A stretch of DNA of 64,000 bases from NCBI GenBank assembly GCA_036378175.1, contig DASUWY010000048.1, positions 62,001 through 126,000 on the forward strand, in the 5' to 3' direction. The translations under genes and the position numbers were made by a program. This DNA is from Thermoleophilaceae bacterium. Lineage in GTDB: Bacteria > Actinomycetota > Thermoleophilia > Solirubrobacterales > Thermoleophilaceae. Of the stretch, positions 19,934-27,784 are shown piece by piece; position 1 is the first letter of the stretch, and the number at the start of each line of letters is the position of its first letter. Below the pieces are notes generated by a model. That model was given only the letters and a program-made list of their open reading frames with translations. It was not told the origin of the DNA and did no database searches.

Positions 19934-20758
19934 ATGCATCACGTGCCCGTCCACGACAAGCGCGCCGAGATCGGCGGCGTGGAGGTCTTCTGGCGCGAGG
20001 CTCCTTCGCCTGAAGGCCGCCCGCCCGTGCTCTACGTGCACGGCAATCCGACGAACTCGGACGATTGGGTCGACTTCCTCGAGCGCACCGGGGGCCTCGC
20101 TCCGGACCTGCCCGGGTTCGGCCGCTCAGGCAAGCCCGCGCACTTCGACTACTCGATCGAGGGCTACAGCAACCTGCTCGAAGCCTTCCTCGCGCAGCTG
20201 GGGGTTGAGCGCTACTCGCTGGTTGTGCACGACTGGGGGTCCGCCGCGCTCGGCCTGGCGCAGCGCGCGCCCGAACAAGTGGAGAGGCTCGTGTTGATGG
20301 ACTGCGTGCCGCTCGTCCCCGGCTACGAGTGGCACCGGCTCGCACGCATCTGGCGCACCCCACTCGCGGGCGAGCTCTTCATGGGTCTGAGCACGCGCTG
20401 GGGGTTCAAGCAGCTCTCGCGCGAGGCCACGGCCGCCCCCGGACCGGCTTCCGACGAGTTCATCGACCGCGTGTGGAGCCACTTCGATCACGGGACCCAG
20501 CGAGCGATCCTGAAGCTCTACCGTTCGGCCCCGAACTCGGTGCTCGAGCGCGCCGGCGACCGCCTCGGTGAGCTCAAGTCTCCGGCGCTGATCGTGTGGG
20601 GCGCGGACGATCCGTACATCGGCAGTGAGTTCGCTTCCCGGTTGGCCGACGCTCTCGGAGGGGATACTCGTGTGGAGGTCCTCCCAGGGGTGCGCCACTG
20701 GCCGTGGATCGACGATCCGAGCGTGATCGACACGGTGGCCCACTTCCTCCTCAGCTGA
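19934..20758 (+). CDS. Alpha/beta hydrolase of the haloalkane dehalogenase type
   Basis: A 274-residue alpha/beta hydrolase. The oxyanion-hole motif VLYVHGNPTNSDDW and the nucleophile elbow VVHDWGSA (Asp, then Trp) are those of haloalkane/fluoroacetate dehalogenases and epoxide hydrolases, not the Ser-type GxSxG. The acid is plausibly in VWGADDPYI and the catalytic His in GVRHWPWID. Haloalkane dehalogenases displace halide through an Asp ester; the real substrate here is unknown. Start: ATG 19934, or in-frame GTG 19943, which lies seven bases after a TCTAAT box and would suit a leaderless mRNA. The stop overlaps the next start by one base (TGATG). Confidence 0.78.
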   Translation: MHHVPVHDKRAEIGGVEVFWREAPSPEGRPPVLYVHGNPTNSDDWVDFLERTGGLAPDLPGFGRSGKPAHFDYSIEGYSNLLEAFLAQLGVERYSLVVHDWGSAALGLAQRAPEQVERLVLMDCVPLVPGYEWHRLARIWRTPLAGELFMGLSTRWGFKQLSREATAAPGPASDEFIDRVWSHFDHGTQRAILKLYRSAPNSVLERAGDRLGELKSPALIVWGADDPYIGSEFASRLADALGGDTRVEVLPGVRHWPWIDDPSVIDTVAHFLLS

Positions 20759-22380
20759 TGGCAACTCTCGAAACCACCCGTCCGCGGCAGCTGCCGTTCC
20801 TGCCGTCGCGTGCGGCCATGTGGGCTCTCGCGCCGGTGCTTGCGGCGGCACTTGCCGGCGGCATCTACCTCGTACTCGCGCCCAAGACCGGTGACCTCGC
20901 CGCGCACGTCTTCCGCTCCGAGTACTTCGCGCGTCATGGCTTCGCCGTCTGGAACGGCAACTGGTACGGCGGCCATCACATTCCGGCGTACAGCATCCTG
21001 TTCCCGCCGCTCGCCTGGGCGGTGGGCCCCGCCGTGGCGGGGGTGCTCGCCGCGCTTGCCGCGGCCGCGACATTCGAGCCGCTGGCGCGCCGCCACTTCG
21101 GTCCTGCGGCGCGCTGGGGCGCGCTCTGGTTCGGCGTGGCCACCTCCACGATGCTGTTCACCGGGCGCCTGCCCTACGCGCTCGGCATCGCGCTGGCCCT
21201 GGGCTCGCTGCTCGCCCTCCAGCGGGACAGGACGGTGCCCGCCGCGATCCTCGCGCTGCTCACGCCGCTCGGCAGCCCGGTGGCGGGCGTGTTCCTTGCG
21301 ATCGCCGCGGCGGCCGTCGCGCTCACGGGTCGCGGCGGGCAGCGCCGCGCCGCGCTGCTCGTGGCCGCGGGAGGCATCCTCCCGACGATCCTGCTCGCCG
21401 CCGCCTTCCCCGAGGGCGGCCGGCAGCCCTACGCGTTCATGACCTTCCTGCCGGTGCCCGTGACCGCGGCCCTGTTCGTATTGCTGCTCCCGCGCGAGGA
21501 GCGAACGCTGCGAGTGGGGGCCGCGCTGTACGGGCTGATGGCCGTGGCGGCGTACCTCGTGCCCACGCCGCTCGGCGGAAACGCCTCGCGGCTCGGAGAG
21601 CTCTTCGCGGGACCGGTGGCGCTGTGCTGCCTCCTGGGTCCGCGCCGCACCTGGGCCGGGCTTCTCGCCCTCACCGCTCTTCTCGCCACCACCGGCTTCT
21701 GGCAGCTCGCGGCTCCCGTGAGGGCGATCACGAACGGTGAGGATGACGCGTCCCGCTACCGCGCGTACTTCATGCCGCTCGTGGACTTCCTCCAGGACAA
21801 TCCGCAGCCGCCGGGGCGCGCGGAGGTGGTGTTCACCGACTCGCATTGGGAGACGGCGGACGTGGCAATTCACGTGCCCCTCGCGCGTGGCTGGGAACGC
21901 CAGCTCGACGTGGGCCGCAACTCGCTCTTCTATGACGGCACGCTGAATGCGCGCACGTACAGGCAATGGCTGGAGGAGAACGCCGTGCGCTGGGTCGCGC
22001 TGCCGGACACGAAGCTCGACTACAGCGCGATCCGCGAGGCGCAGCTCGTGCGCGCGGGGCTTCCGTATCTGAGGCTGCGCTGGACCGGCCCGCACTGGCG
22101 CGTGTACGAGGTCACGAGTCCGCACTCGCTCGTCACGCCGGAGGGCCGCGCGCGGATCCGCGCCGTGTCGTTCGGGGCCGAACAGGTGCGGCTCCAGGTG
22201 GACCGTCCCGGGAGCGCGCTCGTGCGCGTGCGGTGGACCCCGTACTGGATCGCGAACGGCGCATGCGTGCAGTCGGCCGGCGGCTGGACGCGGATCACCG
22301 CGCGACGGACCGGACCGGTGCGGATGCACATCGACTTCTCGCCGCTGCGGGTGTTTGAACGCGGACCTCGCTGCGCCTAA
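20758..22380 (+). CDS. Polytopic membrane protein, GT-C-like
   Basis: A 540-residue protein with an N-terminal block of about nine to ten transmembrane helices (residues 20-335) and a soluble C-terminal domain (about 345-540). After the first helix comes GDLAAHVFRSEYFARHG, with an acidic residue and His in the first outer loop, then VWNGNWYGGHHIPAYS. This layout recalls GT-C lipid-linked glycosyltransferases and related putative membrane proteins. No exact family is recognised. It begins on the last base of the preceding hydrolase gene and lies upstream of inositol-lipid genes, so a role in envelope glycolipid synthesis is a reasonable guess only. Confidence 0.65.
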   Translation: MATLETTRPRQLPFLPSRAAMWALAPVLAAALAGGIYLVLAPKTGDLAAHVFRSEYFARHGFAVWNGNWYGGHHIPAYSILFPPLAWAVGPAVAGVLAALAAAATFEPLARRHFGPAARWGALWFGVATSTMLFTGRLPYALGIALALGSLLALQRDRTVPAAILALLTPLGSPVAGVFLAIAAAAVALTGRGGQRRAALLVAAGGILPTILLAAAFPEGGRQPYAFMTFLPVPVTAALFVLLLPREERTLRVGAALYGLMAVAAYLVPTPLGGNASRLGELFAGPVALCCLLGPRRTWAGLLALTALLATTGFWQLAAPVRAITNGEDDASRYRAYFMPLVDFLQDNPQPPGRAEVVFTDSHWETADVAIHVPLARGWERQLDVGRNSLFYDGTLNARTYRQWLEENAVRWVALPDTKLDYSAIREAQLVRAGLPYLRLRWTGPHWRVYEVTSPHSLVTPEGRARIRAVSFGAEQVRLQVDRPGSALVRVRWTPYWIANGACVQSAGGWTRITARRTGPVRMHIDFSPLRVFERGPRCA

Positions 22381-22409
22381 ATAACCCGGCATGCGTGTGA
22401 CGCGGCCGT

Positions 22410-22415
22410 TAAGCT
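22410..22415 (+). promoter_or_regulatory. Candidate leaderless -10 box for the inositol-lipid operon
   Basis: TAAGCT is followed by six bases and then the ATG of the PAP2 gene at 22422. A TANNNT hexamer at this distance places the transcription start at or next to the A of the start codon, and no Shine-Dalgarno sequence is present. Confidence 0.45.
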
Positions 22416-22421
22416 CCAGTA

Positions 22422-23180
22422 ATGATCCGCGCACGCCAACTAAGCGCCAGGATCCTGCCGCGCGGACCTGTGGACGCATTGCGCCAGCTGCTGCTCTTCG
22501 GTGGCGCTTACTACCTGTACCGCATCGTGCGCGGAGTGGTGGACGGCGAGGTGACGGCGGCCTTCTCGCACGCACGCTGGATCGTGAATCTCGAGCGTGG
22601 GCTGCACCTCTTCTTCGAGCCGAGCGTGCAGACGTGGACCGTCGGACAGGGCTGGCTCATACACGTGGCGGACTTCACGTACGTGAACGCCCACTTCGTG
22701 ATCACCACGGCCTTCCTCGTGTGGCTCTACTTCTGGCGCAACGAGGCCTTCTACTTCGTGCGCAACATGTTCATGGTGGCGATGGGCCTCGCCCTCGTCC
22801 TCTACGTGCTCTATCCCACGGCGCCGCCGCGGTTCATGCCGGAGTGGGGCTTCACCGACACCGTCACCGACTTCTTCGGGCAGGGCGCCTCGCACAGCGC
22901 GAGCGTGCTCTACAACCCCTACGCGGCGATGCCGAGCATGCACGTGGCGTTCGCCCTGATGGTCGGGGTGACCGGCCTGCGGCTCGTCAAGTGGTTGCCG
23001 GGCAGGGTGTTTTGGATGCTGTACCCGCTGTTCATCAGCTGGGTCGTGATCGTCACGGCCAACCACTTCTGGCTCGACGCCGCAATGGGCGCGGTGGTGG
23101 CGGGGATTTCCGCCTACGCTTCAGCGGCGCTTGCCCGGGCACGACCTGACGCCTGGGCATTCGCCGGAGCCACCGCTTGA
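22422..23180 (+). CDS. PAP2-superfamily membrane phosphatase (AUR1-like)
   Basis: A 252-residue integral membrane protein with five or six helices. It carries the PAP2 core of the inositol-phosphoryl-transferase/AUR1-like branch: YPTAPPRFMPE, then PYAAMPSMHVAF (catalytic His174) and VTANHFWLDAAMG (His215, Asp219). These enzymes act on lipid phosphates or transfer phosphoinositol. The stop overlaps the start of the phosphatidylinositol-phosphate synthase-like gene by four bases (TTGA). This coupling makes it a candidate for the phosphatase that removes the inositol phosphate from phosphatidylinositol phosphate; that role is inference. Confidence 0.8.
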   Translation: MIRARQLSARILPRGPVDALRQLLLFGGAYYLYRIVRGVVDGEVTAAFSHARWIVNLERGLHLFFEPSVQTWTVGQGWLIHVADFTYVNAHFVITTAFLVWLYFWRNEAFYFVRNMFMVAMGLALVLYVLYPTAPPRFMPEWGFTDTVTDFFGQGASHSASVLYNPYAAMPSMHVAFALMVGVTGLRLVKWLPGRVFWMLYPLFISWVVIVTANHFWLDAAMGAVVAGISAYASAALARARPDAWAFAGATA

Positions 23181-23860
23181 CGCAAGAGCCACGAGACACC
23201 ACAGGCGCCACACGGGAGCGGCGCCAGAGGACGAGGGGTGCGGGACGTCGCAACGGCGAGCCGCTCACCGCGGCCGACGTTCGGCTGCGGGCGCGCAACC
23301 GCCTGATCGAGTCGCGCCTCACGCCCAACGCCATCTCGCTCACCGGCCTGGTGCTCAACGTGGCGGCGGCCGTCCTGATCACCCAGCGCCTGTTCGTGCT
23401 GGCAGGAGTGACCTTCATCGTCGGCTCGATCATGGACACGCTCGACGGCCGCTACTCACGCATGTCCGGCAAGGGCACGCCGTTCGGCGCGTTCCTCGAC
23501 TCCACGCTCGACCGCGCCGAGGAGGGAATCGTCCTCACGGCGGTGGCCGCCTACTTCGCCGACAGGCACGACCAGGTGGCGGTGGCCGCCGTCGTGATCA
23601 CCGTGCTCGGCTCGCTGCTCGTGAGCTACACGCGAGCCCGGGCGGAGGCACTGGGCGTGGAGTGCAAGGTCGGCATAGCCACACGTGCTGTACGGGTAGT
23701 CATCCTGTCGATAGGCTTGGTGTTCGCTCGTGGAGCGGGCTTGGGCAACTTCGAGCTGCTCAAGCCGGCCATCTACGTGATGGCGGTGCTTACGAGCTTC
23801 ACCGTGCTACAGCGCGTTTTCCACGTGAGGCGCGAGCTGAATCGCACAAGCCCCGCGTAA
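23177..23860 (+). CDS. CDP-alcohol phosphatidyltransferase, probable phosphatidylinositol-phosphate synthase
   Basis: A 227-residue membrane enzyme with TTG start. The CDP-alcohol phosphatidyltransferase signature is complete: Asp87-x2-Asp90-Gly91-x3-Arg95 ... Gly104-x3-Asp108-x3-Asp112. [11 protein letters not shown] resembles mycobacterial PgsA1, which makes phosphatidylinositol phosphate from CDP-diacylglycerol and inositol 1-phosphate. The first 40 residues are charged and probably cytosolic. Placement between PAP2 and ino1 strongly supports inositol phosphate as the acceptor, rather than glycerol phosphate. Confidence 0.88.
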   Translation: MTQEPRDTTGATRERRQRTRGAGRRNGEPLTAADVRLRARNRLIESRLTPNAISLTGLVLNVAAAVLITQRLFVLAGVTFIVGSIMDTLDGRYSRMSGKGTPFGAFLDSTLDRAEEGIVLTAVAAYFADRHDQVAVAAVVITVLGSLLVSYTRARAEALGVECKVGIATRAVRVVILSIGLVFARGAGLGNFELLKPAIYVMAVLTSFTVLQRVFHVRRELNRTSPA

Positions 23861-23942
23861 CCGCGGGAGGGGAGTGGAGTTCGATAACCCTGCCCGGTCC
23901 CAAGCTCGGGACCGGCCGCAGACCTCAGGAGGGCTCAAACAC

Positions 23943-25109
23943 TTGACTGACAACGGACCTACCAACGGCGCCTCGCGCTACCAGGGGGAGAAGGTACGCG
24001 TAGCCATCATCGGCGTCGGCAACTGCGCCTCCGCCTTCGTGCAGGGCGTGCAGTACTACAAGGACGCGGACCCCAAGGAGCGCGTCCCAGGCCTCATGCA
24101 CGTGGACCTCGGCGGCTACCACGTGAGCGACATCGAGTTCACCGCCGCGTTCGACATCGACAAGGAGAAGGTCGGCAAGGACCTGTCCGAGGCGATCTGG
24201 TCGGGCCAGAACAACACGATCAAGTTCGCCGACGTGCCGAACCTCGGCGTGAAGGTTCACCGCGGCATGACGCACGACGGCCTCGGCAAGTACCTCTCGC
24301 AGAAGATCGAGAAGGCGCCGGGCGCCACCGACGACATCGTCCAGATCCTCAAGGACACGAAGACCGACGTGGTGGTGTCCTACCTCCCGGTGGGCTCTGA
24401 GCAGGCCACCAAGTGGTACGTGGAGCAGGTGCTCGAGGCCGGATGCGGCTTCGTGAACTGCATCCCCGTGTTCATCGCGCAGGAGGAGTACTGGGCGGGC
24501 CGCTTCAAGAAGGCCGGCCTCCCGATCGTCGGCGACGACATCAAGTCGCAGGTGGGCGCGACGATCGTGCACCGCCAGCTCGCCCGTCTGTTCGCGGACC
24601 GCGGCGTGAAGATGGTGCACACGTCGCAGCTCAACGTCGGCGGCAACATGGACTTCTACAACATGCTCGAACGCGAGCGGCTGGAGTCCAAGAAGATCTC
24701 GAAGACGCAGGCGGTGACCTCGATCATGGACGACAAGCTCCCGGCCGACGATGTCTACATCGGCCCGTCCGACTACGTACCGTGGCTCACCGACCGCAAG
24801 TGGGCTCACATTCGCGTGGAGGGCCAGGCGTTCGGCGACGTGCCGCTCAACGTCGAGATGAAGCTCGAGGTGTGGGACTCCCCGAACTCGGCGGGCATCG
24901 TGATCGACGCCGTGCGCTGCTGCAAGCTGGCGCTCAACCACGGCATCGGCGGCCCGCTCGAGGAGCCCAGCTCGTACCTGATGAAGTCGCCGCCCGTGCA
25001 GGTGCCCGATCCGGTGGCGCGCCAGAACACGGAGGACTTCATCGCCAAGTACGCCGGCGCGCCGAAGCTGCCGGGGACAGCAAAGATCAAGGCTCAGGCC
25101 AAGGCCTGA
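23943..25109 (+). CDS. ino1: Inositol-3-phosphate synthase
   Basis: Converts glucose 6-phosphate to inositol phosphate with NAD. The protein (388 residues from this start) closely follows the mycobacterial enzyme: [81 protein letters not shown] and [20 protein letters not shown] prefer the TTG at 23943, ten bases after AGGAGG; a GTG at 23874 is an in-frame alternative. It supplies the head group for the adjacent phosphatidyltransferase and perhaps for mycothiol-type thiols. Confidence 0.95.
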   Translation: MTDNGPTNGASRYQGEKVRVAIIGVGNCASAFVQGVQYYKDADPKERVPGLMHVDLGGYHVSDIEFTAAFDIDKEKVGKDLSEAIWSGQNNTIKFADVPNLGVKVHRGMTHDGLGKYLSQKIEKAPGATDDIVQILKDTKTDVVVSYLPVGSEQATKWYVEQVLEAGCGFVNCIPVFIAQEEYWAGRFKKAGLPIVGDDIKSQVGATIVHRQLARLFADRGVKMVHTSQLNVGGNMDFYNMLERERLESKKISKTQAVTSIMDDKLPADDVYIGPSDYVPWLTDRKWAHIRVEGQAFGDVPLNVEMKLEVWDSPNSAGIVIDAVRCCKLALNHGIGGPLEEPSSYLMKSPPVQVPDPVARQNTEDFIAKYAGAPKLPGTAKIKAQAKA

Positions 25110-25117
25110 GGCTTGAT

Positions 25118-25193
25118 GTAGGGAGTAGGGCGTAGGGCGTAGGGAGGGCGGTCTCAAGGCCGCCCTCCCTACTCCATACGCCCTACTCCCCAC
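25118..25193. repeat. Heptamer-built hairpin, probable terminator or attenuator
   Basis: Left arm: four tandem heptamers GTAGGGA-GTAGGGC-GTAGGGC-GTAGGGA (25118-25145) then GGGCGG. Loop: TCTCAAGG (25152-25159). Right arm: CCGCCC then TCCCTAC-TCCATAC-GCCCTAC-TCCCCAC (25166-25193). The innermost 13 bp (25139-25151 with 25160-25172) pair perfectly, and an outer 14 bp (25121-25134 with 25177-25190) pairs as well. No T tract follows. It separates ino1 from the glycosyltransferase-PHP gene. Confidence 0.85.
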
Positions 25194-25199
25194 GCGAAC

Positions 25200-25205
25200 T
25201 ATCCT
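25200..25205 (+). promoter_or_regulatory. Candidate leaderless -10 box for the GT-PHP gene
   Basis: TATCCT followed by six bases and then the GTG start at 25212, with no Shine-Dalgarno sequence. It lies just after the heptamer hairpin, so the downstream genes probably have their own promoter. Confidence 0.45.
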
Positions 25206-25211
25206 GCGGCA

Positions 25212-27089
25212 GTGCCGCAGGATCGGTTCGCAATCGCCCAGGTAACCCCGTATGCCTGGGAACAGCACCATGAGGTGAACGCATATGTGGAGCGCGTCTC
25301 GGACGAGCTCTGCAGGCGCGGGCACCGCGTCGTGGTGGTTGCGCCGTCTGACTCTCGGGAGCTGATTCGAGAGGGCCGCCAGACGGTCAAGCGGCTCGCC
25401 GACGAGCCCGAGGCGGTGTTCGCCGATGAGGGCTGCGCGCAGGTGATCGCTGTGGGTCAGAGCCTGCCGTTTCCGCCCACGCGCAGGGGCGCGGCCGTGT
25501 CCTTGCCGCTGGACGTGTCGCGGACGATCGAGGAGCTGCTCGAGCGGGCGGCGTTCGATTTCGTGCACGTTCACGAGCCCTTCGCGCCGAGCGCGTCGTC
25601 GGTCGCGCTTCGGCACTCGCGCGCGCTGAACGTCGGCACGTTCCATGCTCCGGCGGAGCGGGTGCTCTCCACCCAGTTCGCGCGCCGGCTCGTGGAACTG
25701 CTCTTTGGACGCCTCGACGGCCGCACCGCGAGCTTCGGCGTGACGCGCGACCTGCTCGCTCGCTTCTTCCCGGGCGACTATCCCGTCATCCCCCCGGGCG
25801 CGGATGTGGTCGAACGCGAACGGCCGCAGGACGGCGAGGTGGAGATCCTCTTCTGCCTCGAGGAGGAGCGCGCCGCGCTGCGGCTCTTCCTCCGCGCGCT
25901 GCGGAAGCTGCCGGGGGAGCTTCCGTGGAGGGCGACGGTGTGGTCCCGAGTGCAGGCGCTCGAGCCCGCGGTGCCGCTGTCGCGGGCGCTCCGGGAGCGC
26001 GTGCGCTTCTGCGGGCCAGGCGATGGGTCCGAGGCGCACTTCCTGGGCGGCGCCCACATCTCGGTGGCGGCTTCTTCCGGAGTGTCGCCCGCGCCCCAGC
26101 ACCTGATCCGCGCTCTGGCGGGCGGCGCGGTGCCGGTGGCGTCGCGGCTGCCGGTGTACGAGGAGGTGCTGGCGGACGGCGAGCGCGGTCTGCTGTTCGA
26201 GCCTCGTGACTCGCAGACGCTCGCGTCGCAGATCGAGCGGCTCGTGGCCGACCGGGGGCTGCGGGAGCGCCTTCAGGCCGGCTGCAGGGATGCCGCGGGG
26301 GAGTTCACCTGGACCGCCACCGCCGACGCGATCGAGGAGGTGTACCGCCAGATCGCCGCCCGCCGGCACGACCCCGATGGAACGCCCGACGTGAGGCGGC
26401 GGCTCGGCTCGCGCGACTTCATTCACGTGGACCTCCACATGCACACCGACCACTCGCCCGACTGCGCGACCCCCGTGGACACGCTGCTCGACACTGCCAA
26501 GCGAGCGGGGCTCGGCGCGATCGCCGTCACGGATCACAACGAGATCTCGGGCGCGCTCGAGGCGCGCGAGCGCGCGAACGGGATCAAGGTGATCGTGGGC
26601 GAGGAGGTCAAGACAGCCGACCAGGGGGAGGTGATCGGCCTGTTCATCGAGGAGAAGATCCCACGCGGCATGACGCTGCAGGAGACGATCGCCGAGATCC
26701 GGCGCCAGGGTGGCCTCGTGTACGTGCCACATCCTTTCGACCGCATGCACTCGGTGCCGGACTACGAGCACCTGCTCACCGTGGTTGAGGACATCGACGC
26801 GATGGAGGTGTTCAACCCGCGCGTCGCGTTCTCCGCGTTCAACGAGGAGGCGGCTCGGTTCGCAGCCAAGTACCGCATCGTGGCGGGCGCGGGATCCGAC
26901 AGCCACGTGGCGCAGGGACTGGGCTCGGTGAAGATCCGGATGCGCGACTTCGACGGACCGCAGGAGTTCCTCGAATCGCTTCGCGACGCGGACATCGTGC
27001 GCAAGAAGCAGAGCCTGCTCTACGTGCAGGCTCTCAAGTTCATCCAGACGAAGACGCGGCAGCCGGCTCGCAAACGAGGCAACAAGTGA
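25212..27089 (+). CDS. Fusion of a degenerate GT4 glycosyltransferase domain and a PHP phosphoesterase domain
   Basis: A 625-residue two-domain protein. Residues 1-395 resemble PimA-type GT4 enzymes (FDFVHVHEPFAPSASSVALR, VGTFHA, VIPPGAD, VPVASRLPVYEEVLADGERG). The normally acidic EX7E motif is replaced by a GVSPAPQHLIRA stretch, and the basic phosphate-binding residues after the first C-terminal strand are replaced by acidic ones, so classical transfer activity is doubtful. Residues 404-610 form an intact PHP domain: HVDLHMHTDHSPDC, AVTDHNE near 439, VYVPHPFDRMH and AGSDSHVA near 560. PHP domains are metal-dependent phosphoesterases. The stop overlaps the next gene (GTGA). The substrate is unknown; the ino1 neighbourhood hints at an inositol or sugar phosphate. 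Confidence 0.82.
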   Translation: MPQDRFAIAQVTPYAWEQHHEVNAYVERVSDELCRRGHRVVVVAPSDSRELIREGRQTVKRLADEPEAVFADEGCAQVIAVGQSLPFPPTRRGAAVSLPLDVSRTIEELLERAAFDFVHVHEPFAPSASSVALRHSRALNVGTFHAPAERVLSTQFARRLVELLFGRLDGRTASFGVTRDLLARFFPGDYPVIPPGADVVERERPQDGEVEILFCLEEERAALRLFLRALRKLPGELPWRATVWSRVQALEPAVPLSRALRERVRFCGPGDGSEAHFLGGAHISVAASSGVSPAPQHLIRALAGGAVPVASRLPVYEEVLADGERGLLFEPRDSQTLASQIERLVADRGLRERLQAGCRDAAGEFTWTATADAIEEVYRQIAARRHDPDGTPDVRRRLGSRDFIHVDLHMHTDHSPDCATPVDTLLDTAKRAGLGAIAVTDHNEISGALEARERANGIKVIVGEEVKTADQGEVIGLFIEEKIPRGMTLQETIAEIRRQGGLVYVPHPFDRMHSVPDYEHLLTVVEDIDAMEVFNPRVAFSAFNEEAARFAAKYRIVAGAGSDSHVAQGLGSVKIRMRDFDGPQEFLESLRDADIVRKKQSLLYVQALKFIQTKTRQPARKRGNK

Positions 27090-27742
27090 TGCAGGCAAAA
27101 GGACAGGGGCCCGCGTCGTCAAAAACCGACACGCGAGTGCCGGCCACCGACGACGAGATCAGGGAGAAGTATCTGGAGCGCGCGATCCGTGAGCTGAACC
27201 AGCTCACGCGCGAGCTGCAGTCGTGCGACCACTGCCCGCGCGGCAACCTGATGCCGGTGCTCGGCTCGGGCCACCCGCAGGCCGACATCTTCCTGCTGAA
27301 GTACTCGCCGCTCCCGGCGGAGATCGAGGAGGGCGTGGCCTTCTACGGGCGCGCCGGCAGCGCGCTGATGAAGAGCTTCAAGCGGCTCGGCATCGACCCG
27401 CTGGCCGTCTACGGCACGCTGCTGATCAAGTGCCCGGTGCCGGACACCGACATGTCGGCGCCGGAGTGCCGGGCGCGCGTGCTCGAGGAGTTGGCGATCG
27501 TGCAGCCGCGGATCGTCGTGGTGATGGGCGAGCAGGCGCTCGACGAGTTGAACGAGCTGGGCGTGCCGCTCGGCCGCACACTCGAGCCGAAGCTCGGCGA
27601 GATACAGAACCTCACTCCCACCTGTGAGGCGCTGTACGTGCCCGATATCGATCACGCCCTGGACGAGGAGGGCGCCAAAAGGAGTTTCTGGCGCGCGTTC
27701 CGCCAGCTCGGCGACTGGTACGCGGATCTGCCGCCGTACTAG
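27086..27742 (+). CDS. Uracil-DNA-glycosylase-fold Fe-S protein lacking catalytic motifs
   Basis: A 218-residue protein of the UDG superfamily, nearest to family 4. The cluster ligands are kept: CDHC (with PRGNLMPVLGSGHPQADI after it), then KCPVPDTDMSAPEC. The fold markers GVAFYGRAGSALMKSF and PRIVVVMGEQALDEL are also present. The active-site motif GEaPGxxED is replaced by KYSPLPAEIEE, and the HPS motif is replaced by PDIDHALDEE. It therefore probably does not remove uracil. It starts at GTG 27086 (or ATG 27089) overlapping the GT-PHP stop, and so is translated with it. It may be a nucleic-acid or nucleotide-binding partner; function unknown. Confidence 0.75.
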   Translation: MMQAKGQGPASSKTDTRVPATDDEIREKYLERAIRELNQLTRELQSCDHCPRGNLMPVLGSGHPQADIFLLKYSPLPAEIEEGVAFYGRAGSALMKSFKRLGIDPLAVYGTLLIKCPVPDTDMSAPECRARVLEELAIVQPRIVVVMGEQALDELNELGVPLGRTLEPKLGEIQNLTPTCEALYVPDIDHALDEEGAKRSFWRAFRQLGDWYADLPPY

Positions 27743-27744
27743 CG

Positions 27745-27762
27745 CCGAAGCGTAAGCTTCGG
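27745..27762. terminator. Short perfect hairpin with GTAA loop
   Basis: CCGAAGC (27745-27751), loop GTAA, GCTTCGG (27756-27762), directly after the UDG-like stop codon and before the next ribosome site GAGAGGAGG. The stem could slow or end transcription, but there is no T tract. Confidence 0.4.
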
Positions 27763-27784
27763 AGTAAGCGAGAGAGGAGGCGTT

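Noticed and set aside
25118-25193. Possible CRISPR array because of short regular repeats
   Set aside because: Repeat unit is 7 bases without spacers, and no cas gene is present.
23925-27122. 1065-codon minus-strand open frame opposite ino1 and the GT-PHP gene
   Set aside because: Antisense of genes with clear homology; no ribosome site or motif.
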